In this document: piece by piece, positions 18,543-26,722 of the stretch
Numbering within the stretch: position 1 is the first letter of the stretch
How the letters are laid out: every line of letters starts with the position of its first letter
Assembly (NCBI RefSeq): GCF_000515335.1
Contig: NZ_KI911563.1
Location: 263,735 to 327,734, forward strand
Source of the DNA: Cohnella panacarvi Gsoil 349
GTDB taxonomy: Bacteria > Bacillota > Bacilli > Paenibacillales > Paenibacillaceae
Direction of reading: 5' to 3'
Length of the DNA stretch: 64,000 nucleotides
The notes under the pieces: model-generated
Database searches by the model: none
What the model was told of the DNA's origin: nothing
Seen by the model: only the letters and a program-made list of their open reading frames with translations
Position numbers and translations under genes: made by a program

Positions 18543-19323
18543 CAAGCAGACGATACGAACGTATGTCAGCCATGTCGAGCGGTTCTATCGGTATTATGAG
18601 AGGAATAGGGAACTGCGTGTCCATGACCTGCTTCCTGCTTACAGTAACAAGCTGCTTCGCGAGAATCGGTCGCATGCGTACGTCAATCAAGCGATCAGCG
18701 CCATCAAGTTCCACCTGGAGAACGTGTGCGGGATGATCGAGGGCAGCTTCTCCTCTATCCGTCCGAAGAAACAACGCAAGCTGCCGAACGTGCTGTCTGT
18801 CGCAGAGGTTAGACGGTTGCTCGACCGCGTCTTGAATCTGAAGCATCGGGCGATCTTGCTGCTGACGTACTCGTCAGGCTTGCGGGTGAGCGAGGTCGTA
18901 AAGCTTCAACTTGGCGACCTCGATCAGGATAGGCGAACTTTGCATGTGCGTCAAGGCAAGGGGAGAAAGGACAGGATGACCGTTCTGTCTGAGCATGCTT
19001 GCGCTGCGGTATTGGTCTATGTTGAACGTTATAAGCCCGATAGGTGGATTTTCCCCGGACAATACCCGAGACGCCATATCTCGGAGCGAACCGTTCAGAA
19101 GGTGTTCGAGAAAGCACTCGCCGATGCTGGAATTGCGAAGGACGTTAGCCTCCACTGCTTGCGCCATTCGTTCGCGACGCATTTGCTCGAAGGCGGCATC
19201 GACATCCGTTATATCCAAGAGCTCCTCGGCCATCGCAACGTGCAAACGACGGAAATCTACACTCACTTGGCCGTGAAGAGTATAAAGAATATTAAGAGCC
19301 CTCTGGACTCGATGATGGAGTGA
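18499..19323 (+). CDS. Tyrosine recombinase of the cassette array
   Basis: This 274-residue protein has a SAM-like core-binding domain (about 10-90) and a complete catalytic domain: R129 (SSGLRVSEV), K154 (QGKGRKDR), H219/R222 (LHCLRHSFATHL), H245 (LLGHRNVQTT) and Tyr254 (EIYTH). It ends SIKNIKSPLDSM, like IntI and relatives. The segment between the catalytic Lys region and the H-x-x-R box is short (ERYKPDRWIFPGQYPRRHIS), so the extra patch that defines integron integrases is absent. The start is a GTG inside the preceding ORF. It is the obvious candidate for moving the cassettes that begin 69 bp after its stop. Confidence 0.9.
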   Translation: MKRQYAIRLRLGGYSKQTIRTYVSHVERFYRYYERNRELRVHDLLPAYSNKLLRENRSHAYVNQAISAIKFHLENVCGMIEGSFSSIRPKKQRKLPNVLSVAEVRRLLDRVLNLKHRAILLLTYSSGLRVSEVVKLQLGDLDQDRRTLHVRQGKGRKDRMTVLSEHACAAVLVYVERYKPDRWIFPGQYPRRHISERTVQKVFEKALADAGIAKDVSLHCLRHSFATHLLEGGIDIRYIQELLGHRNVQTTEIYTHLAVKSIKNIKSPLDSMME

Positions 19324-19391
19324 GTGAGGGCATGGATTGGGGCGTAGATTCCTACTGGCCGGATGGATATGGGAAATGCGTAGATTAGAGA

Positions 19392-19398
19392 GTTAGGT
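19392..19398 (+). other. attI-like primary insertion core site
   Basis: GTTAGGT starts the arm GTTAGGTGAAATCACTGC. The reverse complement of the end of the same cassette (19970-19987) reads GTTAGGTGATGTCACTGC, 16 of 18 identical. The array therefore begins here, with no repeat on the left. It is the counterpart of an integron attI, although the sequence between 19324 and 19391 resembles no attI that I know. Confidence 0.7.
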
Positions 19399-19443
19399 GA
19401 AATCACTGCAATTACATAAAACACTTTATTGGAGGAATATACA

Positions 19444-19986
19444 ATGAAGAATCTAGCTAAAGAAATTTATGATATTTCGCATCTGACAGGCGAATTTCTA
19501 TTAAGATCAGGAAAAATCTCAAATGAATATTTTGATAAATATTTGTTTGAATCTCAACCTCAACTACTAACTAGAATTGCAGAAGAACTAAACAAACTAA
19601 TACCTCCTGGTACCGAAGTGCTTGCAGGACTTGAATTAGGTGGTGTGCCTGTTGCAACAGCACTCTCATTGAAATCAAATATCCCAGTGGCCTTTGTAAG
19701 AAAAAAGGCAAAGGAATATGGCACTTGCAAATTAGCAGAAGGCATTGATGTAAAGGGCAAAAGAGTTTGCATTATTGAAGACGTCGTAACGACTGGTGGA
19801 CAAGTGATACTAAGTGCAAATGACCTGAGAGAAGCTGGAGCAATCGTAACAGATGTACTCATAGTAATAGAAAGAAATATTGAAGGCAGAATGAAGATAG
19901 AAGAAGTTGGACTCAATTTACATTCATTATTTAAGATGGAAGAGCTGATTGAGGCAGCAATTCAGGAAGGCAGTGACATCACCTAA
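19444..19986 (+). CDS. Cassette 1: orotate phosphoribosyltransferase-like protein
   Basis: This 180-residue PRTase carries the PRPP motif VCIIEDVVTTGGQ (about 109-121) and LEGGV-like ELGGVPVATALSLK, the layout of PyrE. PyrE joins orotate to PRPP in pyrimidine synthesis. As a lone, AT-rich cassette gene it is probably a paralogue, and its true base is unknown. GGAGG precedes the ATG at 19444. The stop TAA (19984-19986) lies in the inverse core of the attC site. Confidence 0.85.
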   Translation: MKNLAKEIYDISHLTGEFLLRSGKISNEYFDKYLFESQPQLLTRIAEELNKLIPPGTEVLAGLELGGVPVATALSLKSNIPVAFVRKKAKEYGTCKLAEGIDVKGKRVCIIEDVVTTGGQVILSANDLREAGAIVTDVLIVIERNIEGRMKIEEVGLNLHSLFKMEELIEAAIQEGSDIT

Positions 19987-20153
19987 CACCATATTCACGC
20001 ATCGGGCATTCGCCCTCGGTCCGGACTGGAGTCAGAAGTGATTCGATGAGGCAATTCAGTATGCGGGGAAGCAGTTTCAGCCGGACACATCGATCCCCCT
20101 AAGATAGGAGCTATCTAAGGGGGATCGACGTCGTGAATACAACAACGTTATGC
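19981..20153 (+). repeat. attC-like site 1
   Basis: The inverse core ACCTAAC is followed by ACCATATTCACG, hairpin GGGCATTCGCCC and GTCCGG...CCGGAC. The 3' stem is ATCCCCCT/AGGGGGAT, then CGTGAATACAACAAC and core GTTATGC (20147-20153). Confidence 0.85.
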
Positions 20154-20194
20154 GAAAGTCTGTAAGAGCTATAAGTTCAAATTAATAGAAAGAT

Positions 20195-20782
20195 GTGATA
20201 CAAATTCACTCATCAAATCATCAAGTTGAAAAGTTAACTCAAATTGTACAGAAACATAAGGCCATATATGAATTTCTTGTTGGAGTGCAGGAATTGAAAA
20301 TAACTAATTACTACATTGGAGCAGGATGCATCACTCAGACGGTATGGAATTATTTAAGTAATATGCCTCTTGAGCATGGAATTAAGGATGTAGATTTTGT
20401 CTATTTCGATGAGAGTGATCTATCTGAGGAGAAAGAAGATCGATTGAAAGTACAACTTGAAAGCTTTTTTCCGGACTATCCATATAAGATTGATGTAACG
20501 AATGAAGCTAGAGTTTATTTATGGTATAAGAGCCAGTTTGGATATGAGATTGAACCATATCACTCAGTAGAAGATGCAATAGACACATGGCCGACTACTG
20601 CTACTTCATTTGGCATAAGAATTACTTCCAATAAGTGGAATGTTTATGCACCTTTCGGATTGGATGATGTGTTTAATAAAGTCGTAAGACCAAACAAGCG
20701 TCAAATTACTAAAGAGATTTATGATATGAAAGTAAACCGTTGGAAAGCGCTATGGAATGATTTAAGTATTGAGCAATGGTAG
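20195..20782 (+). CDS. Cassette 2: nucleotidyltransferase family protein (DUF925-like)
   Basis: This 195-residue protein has YIGAGCITQTVWNYL, KDVDFVYFDE (acidic nucleotidyltransferase-fold pair) and DTWPTTATSFGIRI, the pattern of the DUF925 group in the nucleotidyltransferase superfamily. The biochemical role of that group is not established. The GTG at 20195 is the first plausible start after the attC arm, with AGA-rich sequence in front. It is about 36% GC, unlike the flanking chromosome. Confidence 0.8.
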   Translation: MIQIHSSNHQVEKLTQIVQKHKAIYEFLVGVQELKITNYYIGAGCITQTVWNYLSNMPLEHGIKDVDFVYFDESDLSEEKEDRLKVQLESFFPDYPYKIDVTNEARVYLWYKSQFGYEIEPYHSVEDAIDTWPTTATSFGIRITSNKWNVYAPFGLDDVFNKVVRPNKRQITKEIYDMKVNRWKALWNDLSIEQW

Positions 20783-20806
20783 TTGATCAAAGAAGAACAG
20801 ACCTTC

Positions 20807-20998
20807 GCATAACACCATATTCACGCATCGGGTCGACTCCGTCGCCCCTTGGTCCGGCAGAAGGACGATGAGTTTCGAAGAAGCATTTCAGTGTGCAGTG
20901 AAGCGGGATCAACCGGACACATCCGTACCACCTAACCGCATCGCGGCCGCCCTTAGGGCTTTAGGTGGTGGGACGTCGTGAATACAATAACGTTATCG
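20807..20998 (+). repeat. attC-like site 2
   Basis: It runs from inverse core GCATAAC to core GTTATCG. The hairpin at position 1 is GTCGACTCCGTCG-type, and the 3' stem is CCACCT/AGGTGG. The end of cassette 2 pairs with its start (GTTATGCGAAAGTCTG versus GTTATGCGAAGGTCTG). Confidence 0.85.
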
Positions 20999-21025
20999 GA
21001 AATCGTCATAAAGGAATGAGGTCAA

Positions 21026-21763
21026 GTGGAAAAATCAAATCATAAAGAGTTTAGATTAGATGAGAAGAAAGACTATATTGTTTACTTGCACTACTTAATA
21101 ATGGTGGGTCATAAGCAACTCTATTATAGAAAGAAATATTTAAAAGAAGCTGAAGATAAGCTATATACTATGACTCTTGCTGACGATAATTCGATGGATG
21201 GAATCGTCTATGAAAATCTACGCAATAAGATTAATTTTTTGGATGTATTCCTTTTCAATCTATTTGCTGATGAATCGAAATATGCAATGTCTTATCGAAA
21301 GCTTAGAAAATATATTGATCGAAGAGTAGATGTAGAGGATTGGGGTTTACAGAGACTGCCCAAAGAGATATTGGATCTATTACAGGAACTTAATAATCTA
21401 AGAAACTGGGCAGCACACATTCCAGAGTCTATGCTCAATGCAGAATTTGAAGTTGCAAAGAAGCATAATAAGCAGTTAACCAAGGAGCTAATCTTTCATT
21501 TTTCAACCCCAATAAACGTAAATATATATAGTCGATACAATAGAGAGTGGCTAGAAGAATTATTACAAGAAAGTATGTTATTACAAGAAAGTTACAGTAA
21601 GATTTTTCAACAAATGAAAAAAGATTATTCTAAATTGATTGGAAAAAGTGTAGAAATTCAAACAAAGCATCATACTCTACCAAGATCAAATGAAGAAAGC
21701 AGAGAAATTCCCGGAATATCTTTTGAAATGCAAAATAAATCGTATAGAAAATTTGATAGCTAA
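21026..21763 (+). CDS. Cassette 3: hypothetical protein
   Basis: This 245-residue, Lys/Glu-rich protein is largely helical and has no membrane segment. Features include LPKEILDLLQELNNLRNWAA, reminiscent of HEPN-like or AbiV-like helical proteins because of the RNWAAH sequence (RxxxxH-like). That resemblance is weak. It starts at GTG 21026 after AGG. Nothing else allows a function to be proposed. Confidence 0.65.
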   Translation: MEKSNHKEFRLDEKKDYIVYLHYLIMVGHKQLYYRKKYLKEAEDKLYTMTLADDNSMDGIVYENLRNKINFLDVFLFNLFADESKYAMSYRKLRKYIDRRVDVEDWGLQRLPKEILDLLQELNNLRNWAAHIPESMLNAEFEVAKKHNKQLTKELIFHFSTPINVNIYSRYNREWLEELLQESMLLQESYSKIFQQMKKDYSKLIGKSVEIQTKHHTLPRSNEESREIPGISFEMQNKSYRKFDS

Positions 21764-21784
21764 ATCAAAGAAGATGACGACATC

Positions 21785-21975
21785 CGATAACACCATATTC
21801 ACGCATCGGGCATTCGCCCTCGGTCCGGCACGAAGTTAGAAGTGATTCGGTGAGGCATTTCAGTATACGAGGAAGCAGATGCAGCCGGACACATCCGCAC
21901 CGACTAACCGCATCGCGGCCGGCTATTGGCGCAGCCTTAAGTCGGTGGGACGTCGTGAATACAACAACGTTATGT
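21785..21975 (+). repeat. attC-like site 3
   Basis: It runs from CGATAAC to GTTATGT. It carries hairpin GGGCATTCGCCC and 3' stem CACCGACT/AGTCGGTG with inner CCGCATCGCGG. Cassette 3 arms: GTTATCGGAAATCGTCAT versus GTTATCGGATGTCGTCAT. Confidence 0.85.
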
Positions 21976-22021
21976 GAAATTCCCCAAGAGCTATAAAGAC
22001 AAAAAATCAGAAGGTGATTGA

Positions 22022-22447
22022 TTGAGCCATTTATCTGTTCGAATTTGCTCAGTAGTGGATGAAGATCTAGAGATACTTGCCTTATTTAATAAACAACTGA
22101 TTGAAGACGAGCAGCATGATAATAAGATGAATTTAGTTCAGCTCAAAGAGAGAATGAGATCTTTTATAACAACAGATTACAATGCATATTTGTTCTTTGA
22201 GGAGAATGAGATCGTCGGATATGCCTTGGTAAATCATGAGCGAAGTCCATTGTACTTAAGACAATTCTTCATTTGCAGAGATCACAGAGGCAAGAGTATA
22301 GGGAAATTGGCGTTCGAGAGATTAACTGAAGAGCTTAAAACTAAAGAGATAGATATAGAAGTCATGTATTGGAATGAAAGGGGATATGGATTTTGGAAAG
22401 CAATAGGATTTAAAGAAAGAAGTATCTATATGAGATTATCGAATTAA
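22022..22447 (+). CDS. Cassette 4: GNAT acetyltransferase
   Basis: This 141-residue protein has the GNAT fold: FFEENEIVGYALV (beta strands), LRQFFICRDHRGKSIGKLAF (acetyl-CoA loop, R-x-x-G-x-S/G) and YWNERGYGFWKAIGFKERS. It would transfer an acetyl group to an unknown substrate. The start is TTG 22022 after AAGGTGATTG. GNATs are frequent integron cargo. Confidence 0.85.
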   Translation: MSHLSVRICSVVDEDLEILALFNKQLIEDEQHDNKMNLVQLKERMRSFITTDYNAYLFFEENEIVGYALVNHERSPLYLRQFFICRDHRGKSIGKLAFERLTEELKTKEIDIEVMYWNERGYGFWKAIGFKERSIYMRLSN

Positions 22448-22485
22448 TGCAGTTTTGTAAGCTGACTCAGGTTGCGGGGAACTTC

Positions 22486-22673
22486 ACATAACACCATATT
22501 CACGCATCGGGCATTCGCCCTCGGTCCGGCAGGAGTTAGTTGTGGATTCAGGGAAGCATGTCAGCGACGAGGAAGTAGATTCAGCCGGACACATCCGCAC
22601 CGACTAACCGCATCGCGGCCGCCCCTGGCGGGGCTTAAGTCGGTGGGACGTCGTGAATACAATAACGTTATCC
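22486..22673 (+). repeat. attC-like site 4
   Basis: It runs from ACATAAC to GTTATCC. It carries hairpin GGGCATTCGCCC and 3' stem CACCGACT/AGTCGGTG. Cassette 4 arms: GTTATGTGAAATTCCCC versus GTTATGTGAAGTTCCCC, one mismatch. Confidence 0.85.
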
Positions 22674-22694
22674 GAAATACCTGAGAGGAATAAT

Positions 22695-23117
22695 ATGAAA
22701 ACAAAAATCAAAACCAAATGGAAATCGTTATTTGTGGTATGTTCAATATTCATTATTTTATACATAGGTTTCTATGTATGGATTTTAAGTAGTGTGAAAC
22801 AAACAGTGACATCAATTTACTTATATAAGGCAAACAGAGGCCCGGTAAGTAATGTATCAGAAGATATTAGGGATGAGTTTTTAAAGTTTCAAACATATCC
22901 TAATAGAGGACCCGATGACAGAATCCATATTGAATTAAGTACAGGTAAAGTTTTTCATACATTTCTATATGGAACGGTCTGGATAAAGTACACATATGAA
23001 GGGATTGATACAAACACAAACGAAGTCAAATATGGATTCTCGAAAGTTCCAATAAAAATTAAAGTAAAATTAGATAACTGGGAATGGAAGTTAGTTGAGA
23101 AAGATGAAGAGCCATAA
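22695..23117 (+). CDS. Cassette 5: small membrane-anchored hypothetical protein
   Basis: This 140-residue protein has a basic N-terminus (KTKIKTKWK) and one membrane helix (about 11-30, SLFVVCSIFIILYIGFYVW). An extracytoplasmic domain follows that I do not recognise. GAGGAA precedes the ATG at 22695. An upstream start at 22653 would translate the repeat and is rejected. Confidence 0.65.
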   Translation: MKTKIKTKWKSLFVVCSIFIILYIGFYVWILSSVKQTVTSIYLYKANRGPVSNVSEDIRDEFLKFQTYPNRGPDDRIHIELSTGKVFHTFLYGTVWIKYTYEGIDTNTNEVKYGFSKVPIKIKVKLDNWEWKLVEKDEEP

Positions 23118-23149
23118 ATAGCATGTATCTCAATGAAGTCAGGTACTTC

Positions 23150-23343
23150 GGATAACACCATATTCACGCATCGGGTCGACTCCGTCGCCCCTTGGTCCGG
23201 CAACTGGTTGAAGCATTTTCGATGAGGCATTTCAGTAGACGAGGAAGCAGGATCAGCCGGACACATCTCACCACCTAACCGCATCGCAGCCGCCCCGTTG
23301 GGACTTAAGGTGGTAGGACGTCGTGAATACAACAACGTTATGC
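23150..23343 (+). repeat. attC-like site 5
   Basis: It runs from GGATAAC to GTTATGC. It carries a GTCGACTCCGTCG-type hairpin and 3' stem CCACCT/AGGTGG. Cassette 5 arms pair over 18 nt with one mismatch: GTTATCCGAAATACCTGA versus GTTATCCGAAGTACCTGA. Confidence 0.85.
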
Positions 23344-23366
23344 GTAATAGGTCAAAAACATTAATT

Positions 23367-23738
23367 ATGTGTGAGGTTTCCAAGATGGTTGATAGCAAAA
23401 CACAAATTGAAATATTACTTGCAGGAGATCCACTACGTTTCGCATGTAACAAATTGGGTGTTAAGGATATGACCCAAAATAGTTACAAAGAAGTATTTAC
23501 TGTAAGTAAAGAAGAGATTTTTCAATATGTCTTAGCGAATGGCATCCCGCAAAACTATTCAAATAGCAGACATTCAGTCGTCGATGGTTTCCATTTCTTT
23601 GAAGATGAAGGGAAATGGTATACGTGTTTCAGAGAAAGAGGCTTTATTTTTGATGACCATGAATTTATTGATTATGAAGAAGGAGCTAAATATATAGTTG
23701 AGATCTTATTAAAGATGACAGGAACGGGACTTTATTAG
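23367..23738 (+). CDS. Cassette 6: hypothetical protein, immunity-like appearance
   Basis: This soluble acidic protein of about 123 residues has HSVVDGFHFFEDEGKWYTCF and FIFDDHEFIDYEEGAKYIVE. Small acidic proteins of this kind are often immunity proteins, but I cannot name a family. The start is ATG 23367 or ATG 23385. The open frame extends upstream into the repeat, which I exclude. Confidence 0.55.
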   Translation: MCEVSKMVDSKTQIEILLAGDPLRFACNKLGVKDMTQNSYKEVFTVSKEEIFQYVLANGIPQNYSNSRHSVVDGFHFFEDEGKWYTCFRERGFIFDDHEFIDYEEGAKYIVEILLKMTGTGLY

Positions 23739-23763
23739 GCTTCTCTGAGAAGCGACCTACTAC

Positions 23764-23955
23764 GCATAACACCATATCACGCATCGGGTCGACCCTGTCG
23801 CCCCTCGGTCTGGACCGGAGCTCGATGAGTATCAGTGAGGCATTTCAGTATACAGGGAAGTATTTTCAGCCGGACACATCCGCACCACCTAACCGCATCG
23901 CGGCCGCCCTTCGGGCTTAAGGTGGTGGGACGTCGTGAATACAAGAACGTTATCG
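23764..23955 (+). repeat. attC-like site 6
   Basis: It runs from GCATAAC to GTTATCG, with 3' stem CCACCT/AGGTGG. Cassette 6 arms pair over 17 nt with one mismatch: GTTATGCGTAATAGGTC versus GTTATGCGTAGTAGGTC. Here arm position 9 is T on both sides, a compensated change. Confidence 0.85.
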
Positions 23956-23971
23956 GAAATTACCCTAAAGC

Positions 23972-24253
23972 TTAAAAATCATGAAACATGTACTTTGACA
24001 AACATATCCCATCTTTCATACCTTGTTCATACATATAGACCTCAGAGAGACAATGAAGGTAGTTGATGCTCTCCTCGAACTCCAATAGTAATCCAATATG
24101 TTCTTCCGGAAGCTGATGTTTAATATTTTCAAGTAGTTGGTTAACTGCATGATTTACTTCTTGATAGTTCTTATACAAATTTTTGATGTGGGGGCTATGA
24201 TCGATGGTGCGTTGAAAGATGAATTTCTCAAAAGCCTCATTGAAATTAGTCAT
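23972..24253 (-). CDS. Cassette 7: DUF6809-like helical protein, reverse orientation
   Basis: The 93-residue helical protein includes INYLHCLSEVYMYEQGMKDG near its C-terminus, a pattern like the DUF6809 proteins of Bacillota (assignment by eye, tentative). It is the only supported gene in the well-preserved part of the array that faces the recombinase. It is divergent from the Cro/C1-type gene of the same cassette, with 176 bp between them that probably hold both promoters. Confidence 0.55.
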   Translation of the reverse strand: MTNFNEAFEKFIFQRTIDHSPHIKNLYKNYQEVNHAVNQLLENIKHQLPEEHIGLLLEFEESINYLHCLSEVYMYEQGMKDGICLSKYMFHDF

Positions 24254-24429
24254 AATTCAACATCACTCCACCATCTATATTTTTAATTTCGCGTAAATAA
24301 ATTTGATAAGTTAAATATAACTTAACCAATGCAAAGAATCTTGTCAAGCGTCAATTCGAAAATTTCTTTGATTAAGCAAAGATAACTAGTTATAATTAAA
24401 GGAAAGTTTAGGTCGAAGGGAACAAGAAC

Positions 24430-24630
24430 ATGATAAGTTATAAGCCATTGCTTAAAATGCTTATAGATCGGGATATTAAAAAACAAGAGTTAATGAAGTT
24501 AGCCGGGATCTCTTCAGCGACCATGGCGAAGTTAAATACAAATCAATATGTATCACTGGAGGTAATCGATAAGATTTGCAAATCATTAAATTGCCAACCC
24601 GGTGACATTTTAGAGTACATACCTGAATGA
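24430..24630 (+). CDS. Cassette 7: Cro/C1-type helix-turn-helix regulator
   Basis: This 66-residue single-domain HTH protein has KQELMKLAGISSATMAKLN (the helix-turn-helix) followed by SLEVIDKICKSLNCQPGDIL, the XRE/YozG pattern. AAGGGAACAAG lies before the ATG. It probably binds its own divergent promoter region. The pair with the reverse gene resembles a small regulatory or stabilising module. Confidence 0.8.
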   Translation: MISYKPLLKMLIDRDIKKQELMKLAGISSATMAKLNTNQYVSLEVIDKICKSLNCQPGDILEYIPE

Positions 24631-24690
24631 TCAGGTATGTTTTATTTTAAGGACGGACTTTGTAAGCTGGAACTGAAAGAGGGTAACTTC

Positions 24691-24860
24691 CGATAACACC
24701 GTATTCACGCGGCGGGTCGACATTCGTCAACCCTTGGTTCGCCAGCAGAATGTTCGAGGAAGCGAAATCAGGCAGACAACCCTGCGAGGCTAAGTGGCGA
24801 AGCCACCCGGCGACTCTGTCGCCATAAGCCTCTCGGGTTCGTAAATACAAAACGTTAGCT
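24691..24860 (+). repeat. attC-like site 7, divergent version
   Basis: It runs from CGATAAC to GTTAGCT (170 bp). Its 3' domain has a different sequence but the same shape: GAGGCTTA-like outer stem with AAGCCTC, inner GTGGC-GAA-GCCAC and GGCGAC-TCT-GTCGCC. Cassette 7 arms: GTTATCGGAAATTACCC versus GTTATCGGAAGTTACCC. Confidence 0.8.
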
Positions 24861-24885
24861 GAAATTGCTTGAAGGATGTGAATAA

Positions 24886-25347
24886 ATGAAACTGATCAAA
24901 ACTATTATAGTTACTATATTAGTTTGGTCCTTATTAATATTATTAAGCGCTTGTTCAAGTCCAAACAAAACAATAGAATCACGTAAACCAGATAACATTC
25001 TAATCAATTATGATAAAGAAGATTTTTCTCGAATAGAGGAATTTGTAGCACGGTTCAACAAACATCAAGCAGACTATTTACTTGTAATACCCCCAATAAT
25101 TGACGGTGGTTATTGGATTTATGATTTTATATCAGACGGTAAACAAGTGAAAATTACGATTGATACATCAAGAGACGGATACTCGGATGGAAGTATCTCG
25201 AAATACTCTTGTCAAGGATTATCTATTAATAGAGACAGAGGGGAAGATGGCAAGTCAAGAAAAGTCCTACAAGCTAAAAATTGTGATGGAAGTAGTACAA
25301 TTGAAACATATGATCTACTTGTCTTAGAAGATCCCAGAAACATGTGA
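24886..25347 (+). CDS. Cassette 8: lipoprotein of unknown function
   Basis: This 153-residue protein has a lipoprotein signal (MKLIKTIIVTILVWSLLIL then LSACSS; predicted lipidated Cys23). The outer domain is hydrophilic (GGYWIYDFISDGKQVKI) and not recognised. GAAGGATG precedes the ATG. Confidence 0.7.
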   Translation: MKLIKTIIVTILVWSLLILLSACSSPNKTIESRKPDNILINYDKEDFSRIEEFVARFNKHQADYLLVIPPIIDGGYWIYDFISDGKQVKITIDTSRDGYSDGSISKYSCQGLSINRDRGEDGKSRKVLQAKNCDGSSTIETYDLLVLEDPRNM

Positions 25348-25372
25348 GCACGTCAATGAAGCAAGCAACTTC

Positions 25373-25563
25373 ATCTAACACCATATTCACGCATCGGGTC
25401 GACTATGTCGCCCCTCGGTCCGGCAGGAGTCAGATGTGAATCTATGAAGCATTTCAGATTCGGGGAAGCGGATTCAGCCGGACATATCCGCACCACCTAA
25501 CCGCATCGCGGCCGCTCTACGGGCTTAAGGTGGTGGGGCGTCGTGAACACAACAACGATATCG
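25373..25563 (+). repeat. attC-like site 8 (core altered)
   Basis: It runs from ATCTAAC to GATATCG, where the core GTT reads GAT. From TCGGGTCGAC to GAACACAAC it is identical to site 14 (29478-29666). Cassette 8 arms: GTTAGCTGAAATTGCTTG versus GTTAGATGAAGTTGCTTG. Confidence 0.8.
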
Positions 25564-25813
25564 GAAATTCTTGAGTGCTATAAGAGCGTCCAAGAACCGT
25601 TAAAGAGCATAAAACATATCAAACTAATTAGTCGCGTGATCCTTTCGAGGAATGATTAACTTCGGAGCCGCGGCTTTTATTTATGCGGATTTAAAGTGCG
25701 GAATTAGAAGTGCTGGGTTATAATTCCATTAAGAATTCTGTAGAAGAATGTAGAAGATCAAGAACAGTAGAAGATCAAAACATTTGTGAGCAATTCAAAA
25801 GGACGAGAACTTC
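25564..25813 (+). other. Cassette 9: no protein gene
   Basis: No convincing ORF is present in about 250 bp on either strand. It contains the GC palindrome AGCCGCGGCT followed by TTTTATTT, and TTATAATTCCATTAAG, related to the hairpin tails of cassettes 12 and 17. Arms are intact (GATATCGGAAATTCT versus GTTATCGGAAGTTCT). It could encode a small RNA or be an eroded gene. Confidence 0.5.
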
Positions 25814-25965
25814 CGATAACACTATATTCACGCATCGGGTTGACGTTGTCGCCCCTCGGTCCGGCAGGAGTTAGAAGTGAATTCGATGAGGCATTTCAGT
25901 ATACGATGAAGTGAATTCATCCGGACACATCCCAGTAACTAACTGCATCGCGGCTGCACAATATA
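25814..25965 (+). repeat. attC-like site 9, truncated at the right
   Basis: The inverse core CGATAAC and left two-thirds are present to ACTGCATCGCGGCTGCAC. The CGTGAATAC...GTTA end is missing, so cassettes 9 and 10 are probably locked together. Confidence 0.75.
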
Positions 25966-26004
25966 GAAATAATCAACTTCTTAAAAAACTTTGAAGGAGA
26001 TTAC

Positions 26005-26457
26005 ATGAGAAGATTAATAATGTTTCAACTCATTATTATGTTATTAATTGCTACTGTGGGCTGTAACAATCGAATTTCACATGACAACCTAAATACCTTT
26101 GATCTAAAGGACATATATTCCGTCGAGTATAACTCTATCGAAACAGAGCACATTGAGATAATTACAAATTGGTTAACCGAGGCAAGACAAGATGAAACTT
26201 ATATAAATATGCATACGATATCAAATGATCAAGAACAATACGGATATGAATACGTAATTGCAAAAGGTGTTAAAGAATTTGAAGTTACTTTTGTTTACTC
26301 TGCAGGTAACATGAATTCAAAAGGAAAATTGCATATTATAGGTATCAAAGGTGAGGTTAATGATGAAACATTTATTAAGATAAAGTTCAATACCGAATAC
26401 GTTCTCGGATCGATAATTTCTGATAAAAGTATAAATCTCAAAGATAAGATAATGTAA
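26005..26457 (+). CDS. Cassette 10: lipoprotein of unknown function
   Basis: This 150-residue protein has a lipoprotein signal (MFQLIIMLLIATVGCNN, Cys20). The outer domain includes IEIITNWLTEARQDETYIN and is not recognised. GAAGGAG precedes the ATG at 26005. It lacks its own left boundary because site 9 is truncated. Confidence 0.7.
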   Translation: MRRLIMFQLIIMLLIATVGCNNRISHDNLNTFDLKDIYSVEYNSIETEHIEIITNWLTEARQDETYINMHTISNDQEQYGYEYVIAKGVKEFEVTFVYSAGNMNSKGKLHIIGIKGEVNDETFIKIKFNTEYVLGSIISDKSINLKDKIM

Positions 26458-26489
26458 GGTGAAAGTATCACAAGTTAGTGCTGGGCATC

Positions 26490-26679
26490 GTATAACAACA
26501 TATTTACGCATCAGACATTCGCCCTCGGTCCGGCAGTAGTAAGAAGTGAATTCGGAGAGGCAATTCAGTTTCGGGGTAGTAATAGCAACCGGACACATCC
26601 GCACCGACTAACCGCATCGCGACCGGCTCCTTTCGGAGCCTTAATTCGGTGGGACGTCGTGAATATAAGAACGTTAGAC
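26490..26679 (+). repeat. attC-like site 10
   Basis: It runs from GTATAAC to GTTAGAC. The 3' domain has GGCTCCTTTCGGAGCC inside CACCGACT/ATTCGGTG. The left box is slightly changed (ACAACATATTTACGCATCAG). Confidence 0.8.
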
Positions 26680-26722
26680 GAAACTCTTGAAAGTCGGGTA
26701 AATACAAATATTAGGAGGACTT

